From the NCBI GenBank assembly GCA_030427205.1, contig JAUHXC010000042.1, forward strand, positions 1 to 64,000: a stretch of DNA of 64,000 nt. The letters run 5' to 3'. Each line of letters opens with the position of its first letter. The first letter of the stretch is position 1. Below the pieces are notes generated by a model. It saw only the letters and a program-made list of their open reading frames with translations, ran no database searches and had not been told where the DNA came from. The stretch is from a bacterium. Its GTDB lineage: Bacteria; Myxococcota_A; Bradymonadia; UBA7976; UBA1532. Made by a program: the position numbers and the translations under genes. Positions 9,165-19,353 of this stretch are shown one piece after another.

Positions 9165-9250
9165 GATGATGGTGTGGGCAACGCTGAGGGTGGGCATGGC
9201 GATCCAGCTCTCGGTGGGTCGGGACGCGCCAACAGTGTTGCGTGGCCGTG
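9165..9250 (+). repeat. Dispersed intergenic repeat, copy B (inverted relative to 180-265)
   Basis: See copy A; GGCAACGCTGRGGGTGGGC core also recurs at ~9551 and ~9696. Confidence 0.8.
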
Positions 9251-9473
9251 CTCGTCTCCGGCACCCCGGCTGCGCCGGGGCGGGATCTCCGCTCGATGCT
9301 CGGGCTCACTGCGTTCGCCGCTGCGCTCTCGCTCCGACCCGTCCGCGCCAGCGCGGATGCCTTCGCTGCGCTCGGCGGCTCGGCTTCGCCTCGCGTGTTC
9401 GCTGATCTGGGGTGGCGGTCCGGGTCGAATCACCGCGGGGGCGGGCACCGGGCCACCTCCGGGCGGAAGAACG

Positions 9474-9740
9474 CTCACGTCTCGCGCCATGCGCTCGACT
9501 GCCTTCGGCTGCGGGGTGGGAGAGGCAGCGCGTGGGCGTGACGACCATGTCGGCAACGCTGGGGGTGGGCGGAGCGGCGACATGGGCAGCCCCGCGCATG
9601 GCACAAGGCGTGGGCACTCACGTCTCGCGCTGCGCGCTCGACTGGCTTCGGCTGCGGGGTGGGAGAGGCGGGCGGCGGGCACGGCGAGAGCCTGGGCAAC
9701 GCTGGGGGTGGGCGGGACGACGACATGGGCAACGCCGAGG
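9474..9740 (+). repeat. Imperfect ~143-bp tandem duplication
   Basis: ctcacgtctcgcgcYRtgcgctcgactg.cttcggctgcggggtgggagaggc begins at 9474 and again at 9617. Confidence 0.8.
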
Positions 9741-9745
9741 CCGGA

Positions 9746-10018
9746 TCACTCCTGCGCGGCGGACCCTGCCAATCCCTTGCCCCGCTTCAGCACCGCTTGA
9801 TGCAGCTCGGCCTTGAGGCAGCGCGGCGGGCCGGTCTCGCCTTCGGGCGGCGCGGTGCACCACCAGATGCCGTTGCGGTCGGCGTCGCGGGTCTCGATGT
9901 AGATCCAGCTGCTCTGACCGTCGCCGGCCAGCGGCACCGCGCCGCGCAACGCCGGCCGGGTGCAGCCGCCGAGCGCGAGCAGGGCCAGCGTCACCAGCGC
10001 AAGCCCATGTTTTTCCAT
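9746..10018 (-). CDS. Small lipoprotein, hypothetical
   Basis: MEKHGLALVTLALLALGGCTRPALRGAVPLAGDGQSSWIYIETRDADRNGIWWCTAPPEGETGPPRCLKAELHQAVLKRGKG. Confidence 0.6.
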   Translation of the reverse strand: MEKHGLALVTLALLALGGCTRPALRGAVPLAGDGQSSWIYIETRDADRNGIWWCTAPPEGETGPPRCLKAELHQAVLKRGKGLAGSAAQE

Positions 10019-10244
10019 CGGGATCTCCTGACAACGTGCGTCGAGGATACAGACGTGGAGCGCCGTTGCACGCGGGAAATCCTGCGTCCACGCTGCTGAC
10101 ACGTCCGCTGCACGGTCTTCGCTCGCCGGGCTCGGCGCGCAGCGATCCGGGAGGGCGCCCTGGAGCAGCCCTGTTCGCTGGCGCGGCGTCGCCTCGGTGG
10201 CCAGCGAGTAGCGGCGCGCGCGGCTTCCGGTCTACCCTGAGCGG

Positions 10245-11186
10245 GTGAAAGACCCCGCAGAGATGCAGCTCGTGCTGGTCGGCCCGCCGCGCCTCGACGG
10301 CGGCGGGCAGCGCAACGCCGTGTGGCGCCGGGCTTTGGCCCATCGCGCTTTGCGCGCGGCGTCGGCCGTCGCCCTCGTCGGCCCCCTGACAGCCCACGGC
10401 CGCGCCGCCGAGGCGACGCCGCTCGGTGATGCGTCGAGGGTATTCCCTCAGCGGGCTATCGTCTTGCCGGGCATCGGCGACCTGCCGCAGCAGGGCAGCG
10501 CGCCTGGATGGCTGACGCGGCTCACCGCTGACACGGTGCCGACGCGCCCGATCGGCCTCGGCGACGGTCGCACCCACCTGATCCCCCTCGATACCCTGCG
10601 CCTCGTCGGCGGGCGGGACGCGATCGGGTCGCGTCAGCTGGCCGATCTGGAGCGGGTATTGGCCGCGCGGGCGCCGGGCGCGCGCACGGTTCTGCTCATG
10701 GCCCACGACCCGCACGGCAAGCCCGACGCCGGCCGCACGCTGACCGACAGGGACGGGCTGAAGCGGCTCTTGAAGCAGCATCCGGTCGAGCTGGTGGTGC
10801 ACGGGCAGCGCGCCGGCCTGCACCGCGGGCGCTTCGCCGGGGTCCCGACGCTCAGCCCGCCGCCGTTGGACGGCTGCGCGGTGACCGGCTGGCGGGTGCT
10901 GCTGCGGGTGACGTGGCCCGCGCCCGACGCGCCGCCGGCGATCGAGCCGGTGCACATCGCCCGCCCGGTCGACCGGCCGGCGCTGGCCGAGGCGTTCTCC
11001 GCGGTGGACGCCGCCCGCGGCTGGACCGAGCTCGCCGAGAAGATCGTGGCCGCCGACGATACCTTCGCCGCCATCGCCGCCGAGATGCGGGCCCGCGCGG
11101 TGCGGCTGGACGACGTCGCGGCCCACGGCGCCGCGCTGGACGGGGCGCTGGCCGACTTGATCCGCCGCGCGGGAGGTGAGCCGTGA
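10245..11186 (+). CDS. Degenerate (probably catalytically inactive) calcineurin-like phosphoesterase-fold protein
   Basis: Motif skeleton VALVGPLTAHGRAAE / VLPGIGDL / LIPLDTLR..GSRQLADLERVLA / VLLMAHDPHG / LVVHGQRAG resembles GDL.. / PGNHD / HHP / GHTH with ligands replaced; GTG start. Confidence 0.5.
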   Translation: MKDPAEMQLVLVGPPRLDGGGQRNAVWRRALAHRALRAASAVALVGPLTAHGRAAEATPLGDASRVFPQRAIVLPGIGDLPQQGSAPGWLTRLTADTVPTRPIGLGDGRTHLIPLDTLRLVGGRDAIGSRQLADLERVLAARAPGARTVLLMAHDPHGKPDAGRTLTDRDGLKRLLKQHPVELVVHGQRAGLHRGRFAGVPTLSPPPLDGCAVTGWRVLLRVTWPAPDAPPAIEPVHIARPVDRPALAEAFSAVDAARGWTELAEKIVAADDTFAAIAAEMRARAVRLDDVAAHGAALDGALADLIRRAGGEP

Positions 11187-13171
11187 GCGACGCCCTGATG
11201 CCGTGGTCGCCGCGGCCGGTCACCGTGGTCTTCGACGAGCTGCGCCCGGCGGACAAGGCGCCGGGCGAGGCGGCGCGCTTCGCCGGCGAGCTGCCGCAGG
11301 TCTTGCAACGGTTCGAGATGAGTGATCCCGAGCGCGCGCGCACCGAGCTGGGCCACCTGACGGCGCTCTTGCAGTCGTCGGAGGAGACGGCGACCCGGCT
11401 CGCCGAGCGCGGGTTCTTCCGCCGCACCTGGGCCCGGCTGACCGGCGACGATCGGGTGACCGCCGAGCAGGTGCGCGCCCGGCTGGGTGAGGTGCAGGCC
11501 CGCGGGCTGGCGGTGATCGAGCGGCTGCTGACCCGCGAGGCGTTTCTGGCCCACGCGGCGCATCACCTCGGCGGGCGCCTGGAGCTGCTGGCGGTCGAGA
11601 ACCTCAAGCTCAAGGCGGCGCTGGTGGCGCTCGGCGAGCGGGTGGTCGACCGGGTCGAGCGCATGGAGGGCCGGCTCGACAGCCTGGAGCGGCGCAGCGA
11701 CGGCCTGGAGAAGCGCATCGCGCTCAACGAGCTGTTCCAGAGCGGCTTCAGCGTCAGCGTGCAGCAGCCCTACGACGCCATCGACGATCCGCTGGTGCGC
11801 ACCCTGACCCTGGCCCGGGACTTCGTCGAGGCCTCGGGCGGCGACTGGCGGCCGCTCGATCTGCATCGGCTGCGCAAGCTGGCCCACGGCGAGGCGCGGG
11901 TGGGGGATGACGACGCGCAGCCGCTGGATTGGTGGGTCGAGCAGGCGCTGGGGCTGGCCGATCGCGGCCCGCTGTCGACCTGGGTCCGCGGCGGCAGCCT
12001 CGCCGAGCGGCTGATGGCGCCGCTGGACGACGAGACCCGCTCGGCGCGCAGCTTCTATCCGGTGCATTTTCTGCTTCAGCGGCCGCGCTGGTTCGTCGAG
12101 CAGGGGCTGCCGCGGCAGGCGGCGACCGCGGTGATCGCCGACGAGCTGACCGCCTACGGCCTCGATCTGCACGAGGCGCTGACCCCGTGGCGGCTGCTGC
12201 AGCTCTTGCTCGAAGAGCGGCTGGCCTGGGCCCTCGAAGCGCCCGAGCCGACGCCGGATCACAGCCCGGCGGGCCTGCCCGGGCCGGCGAAGAGCGAGGC
12301 CGAGCCGCGCACCGTCCGCACGCTGCCGACGGGCGGGCGGCTGCCCGAGGCGTTGTTCATGTACGCCGGTGCGCCGCTGATGCGCGCGCTGGACGAGCAG
12401 CACGGGCGGCCGGTGCTCTTCGAGTGGGTCGGCGGGGTCGCCAAGCCCGTCTCGCCCGCGCCGCCGGTGACGGAGCTGCCCGCGGCCGGCGCGCGCTGGG
12501 CGGTGGGCGACGGCGCGCTGTGGATCCTGGCCGGCGATCGGCGCACCGCGGTGGTCGGTCGGCGCAGCGGCGCGCCGGGTGATCCGTGGAGCTGGCAGAT
12601 CATGCCCACGACGACCCCGGGCGTGCCGGTGGGCATCGCCGCCGGCGCCGATCGCATGCTGGTGTGGGATCGCAGCCTCATCGTCGAGCGCACCCCCGAC
12701 GACCGCCGCAATCGGGTGCCGCGCCCGGTGATCGGCGCGGCGGTGGGCGACGGGCTGGCCTGGCTGCTCTTGCGCGATCACGTCCAGCGCTGGCCGCTGG
12801 ACGGCGAGCCGCTGGAGTGGGCGCCGCTGCCCCGCGGCCTGCGCGGCACCTCGTTGGCGGTCTCGCCGGTCCGCGGCGCGCGGCCGATCGTGCTGTGTCG
12901 CGATGCCGAGCGGCGGGCGGTGCTGGTCTGCGCCGGGCCGCCGGACAGCCGGCTCGCGGTGGCCGACGACGCGGCGTTCGCGCCGATGAGCGCGTCCCAT
13001 GTGGCGGTGGTCGGCGCCGGGCACGTGGGCATCTGGGCCGTGGGCGGCGAGCTGGAGCCGATCCCCGGGGCGCCGGCGGGCGTGGCCGGGCCGATCGCGG
13101 CCGACGAGGGCGGCCGGGTGGCGGTCTTCCACCCGCCGTCGGGCGCGGTCCGGCTGTTCGTGCCCGACTGA
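11183..13171 (+). CDS. Hypothetical protein, N-terminal coiled coil and possible C-terminal beta-propeller-like repeats
   Basis: Long ORF overlapping the upstream stop codon; GERVVDRVERMEGRLDSLERRSDGLEKRI heptads. Confidence 0.7.
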   Translation: MSDALMPWSPRPVTVVFDELRPADKAPGEAARFAGELPQVLQRFEMSDPERARTELGHLTALLQSSEETATRLAERGFFRRTWARLTGDDRVTAEQVRARLGEVQARGLAVIERLLTREAFLAHAAHHLGGRLELLAVENLKLKAALVALGERVVDRVERMEGRLDSLERRSDGLEKRIALNELFQSGFSVSVQQPYDAIDDPLVRTLTLARDFVEASGGDWRPLDLHRLRKLAHGEARVGDDDAQPLDWWVEQALGLADRGPLSTWVRGGSLAERLMAPLDDETRSARSFYPVHFLLQRPRWFVEQGLPRQAATAVIADELTAYGLDLHEALTPWRLLQLLLEERLAWALEAPEPTPDHSPAGLPGPAKSEAEPRTVRTLPTGGRLPEALFMYAGAPLMRALDEQHGRPVLFEWVGGVAKPVSPAPPVTELPAAGARWAVGDGALWILAGDRRTAVVGRRSGAPGDPWSWQIMPTTTPGVPVGIAAGADRMLVWDRSLIVERTPDDRRNRVPRPVIGAAVGDGLAWLLLRDHVQRWPLDGEPLEWAPLPRGLRGTSLAVSPVRGARPIVLCRDAERRAVLVCAGPPDSRLAVADDAAFAPMSASHVAVVGAGHVGIWAVGGELEPIPGAPAGVAGPIAADEGGRVAVFHPPSGAVRLFVPD

Positions 13172-13268
13172 CCGTCTCGCTGAGACACGGTGCGATACGC
13201 CCGCGACGTCCGCCGAGGCGGCGGCTGGCCCGCCCCCCTCGCAGCGCCGGCGCTGCTTCGAAAAGAAA

Positions 13269-13301
13269 GAAGGCGCGAGACGGGCAGTGTCTCGCGCCTT
13301 C
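13269..13301. terminator. Bidirectional terminator-like hairpin between convergent genes
   Basis: gaaggcgcgagac-gggcagt-gtctcgcgccttc, perfect 13-bp stem, 7-nt loop. Confidence 0.85.
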
Positions 13302-13393
13302 GTGACCGGGACGAAGTGGGGATAGGCCCCGATCGCCCGGGCATCAGAGCATGACCCGTGCCAAGGCCGCCGCGGCTGCGCTCGGCCGCGCCC

Positions 13394-15196
13394 TCAGCCC
13401 TCGGCGTCGCTCTTCTTGGGCGGGATGATCGCCTTGACGTGCACCTCGGCGAGCTGGTCGGCGGGCACCGGCGAGGGGGCCTCGGTCATCAGGCAACTGG
13501 CCGACGTGGTCTTGGGGAAGGCGATCACGTCGCGGATGTTGTCGGTGCCGGCGAGCAGCATCACGAGGCGGTCCATACCCAGCGCGATGCCGCCGTGCGG
13601 CGGGGTGCCGTAGCTCAGCGCGTCGAGCAGGAAGCCGAACTTCTGCGTGCGCTCCGCTTCGTCGAGGCCGAGCACCTCGAACATCGCGTTCTGCATGTCG
13701 GCGCCGTGGATCCGGATGCTGCCGCCGCCGAGCTCGTAGCCGTTGAGCACCACGTCGTAGGCCCGGGCCATCGCCGAGCCGGGGTCCTTGACGAGCGCCT
13801 CGGGGTCGAGCACCGCCGGCGAGGTGAACGGGTGGTGCATCGCGTACCAGCGGCCGTCGTCCTCGTCGTACTCGAACGCCGGGAAGTCGGTGACCCAGGC
13901 GAAGGCGTACTCGCCCTCGGGGATGGCGTCGGTCATGCGGGCGAGGTGCTGGCGCAGCGCGCCGAGTGCGGCGAAGACCACCGAGGGCTTGTCGGCGACG
14001 AAGAACGCCATGTCCCCCGGCTCGAGGCCCATGGCGCCGCCGATGGCGTCCCGGGCCGCCTCGCCGAAGAACTTGCCCGCCGAGCCCTTCCAGGTGCCGT
14101 CGGCCTCGACCTTGATCCAGGCGAGGCCCTTGGCCCCGTAGGTGGCGACGGTCTTGCCCAGCTCTTTGTCGATCTGCTTGCGGCTGAGGCCGCCGCCCGG
14201 CAGCCGGATGCCGCGCACGGTGCCGCCGCCCTCGACGGCGCGGGCGAAGACCACGAAGCCGCTGTCGGCGGCGAACGGCGAGACGTCGCACAGCTCGAAG
14301 CCGTAGCGCAGGTCGGGCTTGTCGCTGCCGAAGCGGTCCATCGCCTCGCGGTAGGTCAGCCGGCGGAACGGCGTCGGGATGGTGATGCCGTGCACGCCCT
14401 CCCACACCTTGACCAGCATCTCTTCGACGGTGCGGAAGACGTCTTCCTCGTCGACGAACGACATCTCGATGTCGATCTGGGTGAACTCGGGCTGGCGGTC
14501 GGCGCGCAGGTCTTCGTCGCGGAAGCAGCGGCAGATCTGGAAGTAACGGTCGTAGCCCGCCACCTGGAAGAGCTGCTTGAAGAGCTGCGGGCTCTGGGGC
14601 AGCGCGTAGAACTCGCCCGGGTGCAGCCGGCTGGGCACGAGGTAGTCGCGGGCGCCCTCGGGGGTGGCCTTGGTCAGGATCGGCGTCTCGAACTCGATGA
14701 AGCCGTCGTCGACCAGGGCGTTGCGCACGAGCTGGTTGACCCGGCTGCGCAGCATGAGCACCCGCTGCAGCGGCGGGCGGCGCAGGTCGAGGAAGCGATA
14801 GCGCAGCCGGGTGTCTTCCGACGCGGTGACCTCGTCGCGGATCTGGAACGGCAGGTCCCGCGAGGGGTTGAGGATCTCGGCGGTGTGGGCCAGCACCTCG
14901 ATCTCGCCGGTCGCGAGGTTGGGGTTGATGTTCTCCCCGCGGCTGATGACCTTGCCGGCGACCGCGACGACGTACTCGTTGCGCAGCTTCTGGCCGAGCG
15001 CGTGGGTCTCGGTGTCGACCGAGGGATCGAAGCGCACCTGCACCAGCCCGGTGCGGTCGCGCAGGTCGATGAAGACCGCCTGGCCGTGGTCGCGCCGGGT
15101 ATGCACCCAGCCCATCAGCACCACGTCCTGGTCGGTGTGGCTGCCGCGCAGGTCGCCGCAGCGGTGGGACCGCCGCTGTTCGGTCAGAAACGCCAT
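13394..15196 (-). CDS. aspS: Aspartate--tRNA ligase
   Basis: LRYRFLDLRR, FRDEDLRADRQPEFTQIDIEMSF, HHPFTSP, GGIALGMDRLVMLLAGTDNIRDVIAFPKT; start at MAFLTEQRRSHRCGDLR. Confidence 0.97.
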   Translation of the reverse strand: MAFLTEQRRSHRCGDLRGSHTDQDVVLMGWVHTRRDHGQAVFIDLRDRTGLVQVRFDPSVDTETHALGQKLRNEYVVAVAGKVISRGENINPNLATGEIEVLAHTAEILNPSRDLPFQIRDEVTASEDTRLRYRFLDLRRPPLQRVLMLRSRVNQLVRNALVDDGFIEFETPILTKATPEGARDYLVPSRLHPGEFYALPQSPQLFKQLFQVAGYDRYFQICRCFRDEDLRADRQPEFTQIDIEMSFVDEEDVFRTVEEMLVKVWEGVHGITIPTPFRRLTYREAMDRFGSDKPDLRYGFELCDVSPFAADSGFVVFARAVEGGGTVRGIRLPGGGLSRKQIDKELGKTVATYGAKGLAWIKVEADGTWKGSAGKFFGEAARDAIGGAMGLEPGDMAFFVADKPSVVFAALGALRQHLARMTDAIPEGEYAFAWVTDFPAFEYDEDDGRWYAMHHPFTSPAVLDPEALVKDPGSAMARAYDVVLNGYELGGGSIRIHGADMQNAMFEVLGLDEAERTQKFGFLLDALSYGTPPHGGIALGMDRLVMLLAGTDNIRDVIAFPKTTSASCLMTEAPSPVPADQLAEVHVKAIIPPKKSDAEG

Positions 15197-15279
15197 CGGA
15201 TGCTCCCTCGGAGAAGAGTCGCGGGTTGGACGCGGCATGGTAGGCGGGGGGCCGGTCGGGGTCAACGGGCGGGCGCGGA

Positions 15280-15753
15280 TCAGTCGAGGCGGAAGACGGT
15301 CTCTTCGATCTCGGCCCCGCGGGCCCCGGCGAAGCCCTGTTCGCGGTTGATCTCGACGAAGCCCGATTTCTCGAGCACCCGGATCGAGCCGCGGTTGTCG
15401 CTGGCGGCCCGGGCGAAGATCGGGCGGGTCTCGAGCCCGTCGACGAACCCGCGCAGCGCGGCGGTGGCGATGCCCCGGCCCCAGAAGGCGCGGCCGAGCC
15501 AGTAGCTGATCTCGAGTCCCCCGTCGGGGTCGGGCCAGCAGAGGATGCTGCCCGCCAGCGCGCCGTCGGCCTCGATGGCCCGGGCGCGGACCTCGGACTT
15601 GGCCAGGACTCTATGCCACCAGCCGATGTAGCCGTCGCGGTCGTCGGGGTCGCGGTGGGTGAACGCCGCCATGTGATGCGCCTCGCGGTCGCGCTGCTGT
15701 TCGAAGAGCAGCGGCAGGTCGGCGGCGGTGACGGGGCGCAGGGTGATGGGCAT
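15280..15753 (-). CDS. GNAT family N-acetyltransferase
   Basis: ISYWLGRAFWGRGIATAALRGFVD...ASDNRGSIRVLEKSGF. Confidence 0.88.
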   Translation of the reverse strand: MPITLRPVTAADLPLLFEQQRDREAHHMAAFTHRDPDDRDGYIGWWHRVLAKSEVRARAIEADGALAGSILCWPDPDGGLEISYWLGRAFWGRGIATAALRGFVDGLETRPIFARAASDNRGSIRVLEKSGFVEINREQGFAGARGAEIEETVFRLD

Positions 15754-15933
15754 GGGTCCTCGAAGAGCGGGCGTCGGCGAGCGGTGAGATGACCAGCGGG
15801 GGGCGTGGGTGTCCAGGCCCTCGTGCGCGCGGCGTATGCGGCTTGTCGTCGACGCGCGCCCGGCCTATCGTTGCGGCAGCTCATCGACCCGGCCGCCCGA
15901 CCGGGCCGGGCAACGACTGCATGGGGCCGGACG

Positions 15934-18900
15934 ATGTCCTACGAGTATGCGGGTGATCGCGTGACCGCGGGGGCCGAGGGCGAGGCCGCGGGCGGCTCGT
16001 CGGCGATGGACCGCGCGATGCAGAGCGTGCGGTCGCGGGTCGGTCAGAGCCAGGATATCCAGCGCTCGCGTGGCGTTCAGGCGATGGGCGGCGTGGCCGT
16101 CGGCGCCGACGAGGTGCACGCGGCGGCCGACGCGGGCGTCGCCGGCGCGGGGGGGCGGCTGCCGCATTACGACGCGATTCAGGGCTCTTTCGGGCGGCAC
16201 GACGTCAGCGCGGTGCAGGCCCACGTCGGCGGCGCGGCGCGGGAGGCCAACGACCGCATCGGCTCGACCGCGTATGCCACCGGCGATCGGGTGGCGTTCT
16301 CTGCGGCGCCCGACCTGCACACCGCGGCGCACGAGGCGGCGCACACCGTTCAACAGCGCGCGGGGGTCCAGCTCAAAGGCGGCGTGGGCGCGGAGGGTGA
16401 CGCCTACGAGCGTCACGCGGACGCGGTCGCCGACGCGGTGGTGCGCGGGGACTCGGCGGAGTCCCTGCTCGACAGCCCGCCGGGCGGCGGGGGCGGGGCG
16501 GCGGTCCAGCGGCAGAGCGAGATGTCGGCCGAGGAGATGGCCCGGCTGATCGGGCAGCGGCTGGCGGCGGCGCGGGCGAACGGGGTGCAGGCGGTGGTGG
16601 CCGAGGTGCGCCAGATCCGCGCGCAGGCCGACTCGCCGGTGGCCCAGCAGGCGATCGAGCTCGCGGTGGCCAACTCGCTGACCGAGGAGGAGCGCGCCGC
16701 GCTCGAGGGCGGCGGCGAGCCGGCGGGTGAGCAGGGCGGCGGCGCGGGTGGAGATCCGCCGGCGGGTGACGGGGCCGGCGAGCAGGGGCAGGGCGAGCAG
16801 GGGCAGGGCGAGCAGGGGCAGGGTGAGCAGGGGCAGGGTGGCGAGCAAGGGCAAGGCGAGCAGGGTCAGGGCGAGCAGGACGGCGGCGAGGGCGGCGACG
16901 AGAGCGGAGAGGCCGGCGGCGGCGAGGTCGAAGGCGGCGAGCAGGGTCAGGGCGGCGAGCAGGGTCAGGGCGGCGAGCAGGGTCAGGGCGGCGAGCAGGG
17001 TCAGGGCGGCGAGCAGGGTCAGGGCGGCGAGCAGGCCGGCGGCGGTCCGCCTGCGCCGCCGCCTCCGCCCGCGCCCGCGCCGGCCGCCGCCGAGCCGGCG
17101 CCGCCCATCCCCGCCGATCAGCGGGCCGGCGTCGAGCAGGAGCTGTCCTTCCACGAGAACTGGAGCGCGCTGCGCGGCGGCGCGGGCTCACGGGCCATGC
17201 ACCTGGCCAAGGGCCTGGGCAACGACCTGCTCGAAGGCGGCAAGGGCGCGGCGACCCAGGTGGGCGTCGGCCTGCTGACCGAGTTCGTCGCCAGCAAGCT
17301 GCCGGTGCCCGGCGTGGCCAACATCATCGGCGGCGGCATGGGCGCGATGTGGCTCGCGGGCGGCGGCGCCAGCGCGGCCCTCGGTGACATCGGCAACGGG
17401 CTCGACGCGCTGACCGACTCGAGCCTCGGCCCGATGCAGCGCATCGCCGACGTCGTGCAGATGGTCAAGTCGCTGATGGATCTCGTCGGCAACGTCTGCA
17501 ACGTGCTCTCGGGGTTGGCCTATGCGTTCGCCGGCATCGCGGCGCTCGGCGGCCTGCTGTCGTTCCTCTTCCCGCCGCTCGCGTTCCTGGTGCCCTATAT
17601 CCCGACGGCGGTGAACTTCGGGCGGATGTGCGGCGGGGTGGGGCAGGTCTGTATCGCGGTCAGCAACATCATCTCACCGATACCGCCGGCCTTCCGCGCG
17701 CTGCACATCATCACGTCCAACGACGATCCCATCAAGCTGGTGGCCCAGGAGCAGCAGTATCACGCCGAGCTGCAGGGGGCGATCGCCAACTATGGCGCGG
17801 CGGCGGTGATGGGCGGCCGCGATGCCTATATCAAGGGCAAGGGCCAGGGCATGTCGGGCAAGGCGCTCGCGGGGCAGACGGCGAAGGGCGCGCTCAATCC
17901 GGTCGGCAACCTCGCCGGCGGCCTGAAGTCCGGCGTGCAGGGGACCAAAGAGGGCTTCACCGACCTCAAGGCGGGCAACGCCAAGACGAGCGAGGCGCTC
18001 GGCTTCTCCGGCTCGAAGGCCGACCAGCGGGCCAACGGCGTCGCGCTGGGCAAGCAGTACCTGACCGGCAACCAGACCGCGCTCAACGCCCGGGCCGACA
18101 ACGAGAAGCAGCAAAAGGCGAAGGACACCGCGCGGGCCGACGAGAAGCTCGCCGAGAACGCGCGCCAGACCGAGGCGGCCCAGAAGAAGCTCGCCGCGGC
18201 CGAAGAGATGTACCCCGACTACAACCCCAGCGTGCCGGGCAAGAACAAGAACCGGCCGTCGACGTGGCCCAAGAGCGGCAACAAGAAGCTCAAGTACTAC
18301 ACCAAGGCCCGCAACGAGGCGATCGGCCCGCACAAGCAGGAGTTGGTGCGGCTCGAGCAGCAGCGGGTGCAGCTCGAGGGCATCAAGAGCGGGCACGACG
18401 CGAAGGCGCAGCACACCGCGGGGCTGCAAGACCGGGCGGCCGGCACGGTCGGCGGCGGCGTTCAGGGCGAGGCCGGCGCGGGGGCGGACATGGTGCGCAC
18501 GATGTCGCCGCCGGGTGATGGGCAGCAGGCGCAGCCGCCGGCGCCGGTCGAGCCGCAGCGCGACGAGAAGGGCCACGTCGTATTGCCCGAGCCGCCCGGC
18601 CATACCCGTGAGCTCGACGCGTTCGATCGGGAGATCGCCAGCCTGCAGCAGCAGCTCGGGGCGCAGCAGGGCAATACGGCGCAGGCCAGCGAGCATCAGT
18701 CGAAGGCCGAGAGCGACGCCGCGCAGCTCGATCAGGTCGGCACGGCGGTCGACGGCAAGAAGACCGAGATCGAAGGCGGCGCGGAGAAGCATCAGTCGGT
18801 CAAGGCGGAGAACGACGACGCGCGGGCCAAGAAGGAGGAGCAGGGCAGCGCCAGCGAGCAGAACATGTCCAAGGCGGCCCAGGCGCTCGATCCGATCGCC

Positions 18901-19344
18901 GGCCCGCTGCGCACGGTGAACTCGCTGGTGCAGAAGGTGCCCCAGAACCGCTTCTTCGACGTCAGCGGCACCCAGAAGAACCTGGGCGAGATGTGCAAGG
19001 CGGTCGACGAGATCACCGGCGCCGGGCCCGAGAATCAGAGCCAGCTGGGCAACGCCGGGCAGCTCATCGACCAGCGCGCGCAGCAGATCGACGGCGCCAA
19101 GACCAAGCAGGGGGAGAACGTCACCTCGGTGGTCGAGCTGTCGGGCAAGGTGAAGCAGGACGCCGGCGCGACCCGCGACGTGGCCAGCGACGCCGCCAAG
19201 CAGGCCAAAGCCAGTCAGCAGGCGGAGAAGACGCTCGAGCAGCGCATCGCCGAAGAGAAGCGCAAGAAGGCCGAGAAGTGGGGCGCCCTGCAGTCGTGGG
19301 CCCAGACCCACGCGGCGCTGCGCCTGTCGGTCTCGGGCAAGTAG
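15934..19344 (+). CDS. DUF4157 (eCIS-core-type) multidomain protein with HExxH motif, EQGQG repeats, hydrophobic core and coiled coils
   Basis: [66 protein letters not shown] at 15934 fits better than the upstream ORF start. Confidence 0.82.
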   Translation: MSYEYAGDRVTAGAEGEAAGGSSAMDRAMQSVRSRVGQSQDIQRSRGVQAMGGVAVGADEVHAAADAGVAGAGGRLPHYDAIQGSFGRHDVSAVQAHVGGAAREANDRIGSTAYATGDRVAFSAAPDLHTAAHEAAHTVQQRAGVQLKGGVGAEGDAYERHADAVADAVVRGDSAESLLDSPPGGGGGAAVQRQSEMSAEEMARLIGQRLAAARANGVQAVVAEVRQIRAQADSPVAQQAIELAVANSLTEEERAALEGGGEPAGEQGGGAGGDPPAGDGAGEQGQGEQGQGEQGQGEQGQGGEQGQGEQGQGEQDGGEGGDESGEAGGGEVEGGEQGQGGEQGQGGEQGQGGEQGQGGEQGQGGEQAGGGPPAPPPPPAPAPAAAEPAPPIPADQRAGVEQELSFHENWSALRGGAGSRAMHLAKGLGNDLLEGGKGAATQVGVGLLTEFVASKLPVPGVANIIGGGMGAMWLAGGGASAALGDIGNGLDALTDSSLGPMQRIADVVQMVKSLMDLVGNVCNVLSGLAYAFAGIAALGGLLSFLFPPLAFLVPYIPTAVNFGRMCGGVGQVCIAVSNIISPIPPAFRALHIITSNDDPIKLVAQEQQYHAELQGAIANYGAAAVMGGRDAYIKGKGQGMSGKALAGQTAKGALNPVGNLAGGLKSGVQGTKEGFTDLKAGNAKTSEALGFSGSKADQRANGVALGKQYLTGNQTALNARADNEKQQKAKDTARADEKLAENARQTEAAQKKLAAAEEMYPDYNPSVPGKNKNRPSTWPKSGNKKLKYYTKARNEAIGPHKQELVRLEQQRVQLEGIKSGHDAKAQHTAGLQDRAAGTVGGGVQGEAGAGADMVRTMSPPGDGQQAQPPAPVEPQRDEKGHVVLPEPPGHTRELDAFDREIASLQQQLGAQQGNTAQASEHQSKAESDAAQLDQVGTAVDGKKTEIEGGAEKHQSVKAENDDARAKKEEQGSASEQNMSKAAQALDPIAGPLRTVNSLVQKVPQNRFFDVSGTQKNLGEMCKAVDEITGAGPENQSQLGNAGQLIDQRAQQIDGAKTKQGENVTSVVELSGKVKQDAGATRDVASDAAKQAKASQQAEKTLEQRIAEEKRKKAEKWGALQSWAQTHAALRLSVSGK
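16785..17040 (+). repeat. In-frame low-complexity repeats encoding (G)EQGQG units
   Basis: gagcaggggcagggc x4-5, then ggcgagcagggtcag x5-6. Confidence 0.95.
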
Positions 19345-19353
19345 GGGCCAACG

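Noticed and set aside
10634-13132. 832-aa antisense ORF
   Set aside because: Arg/Pro/Ala-rich shadow of the coupled genes at 10245-13171.
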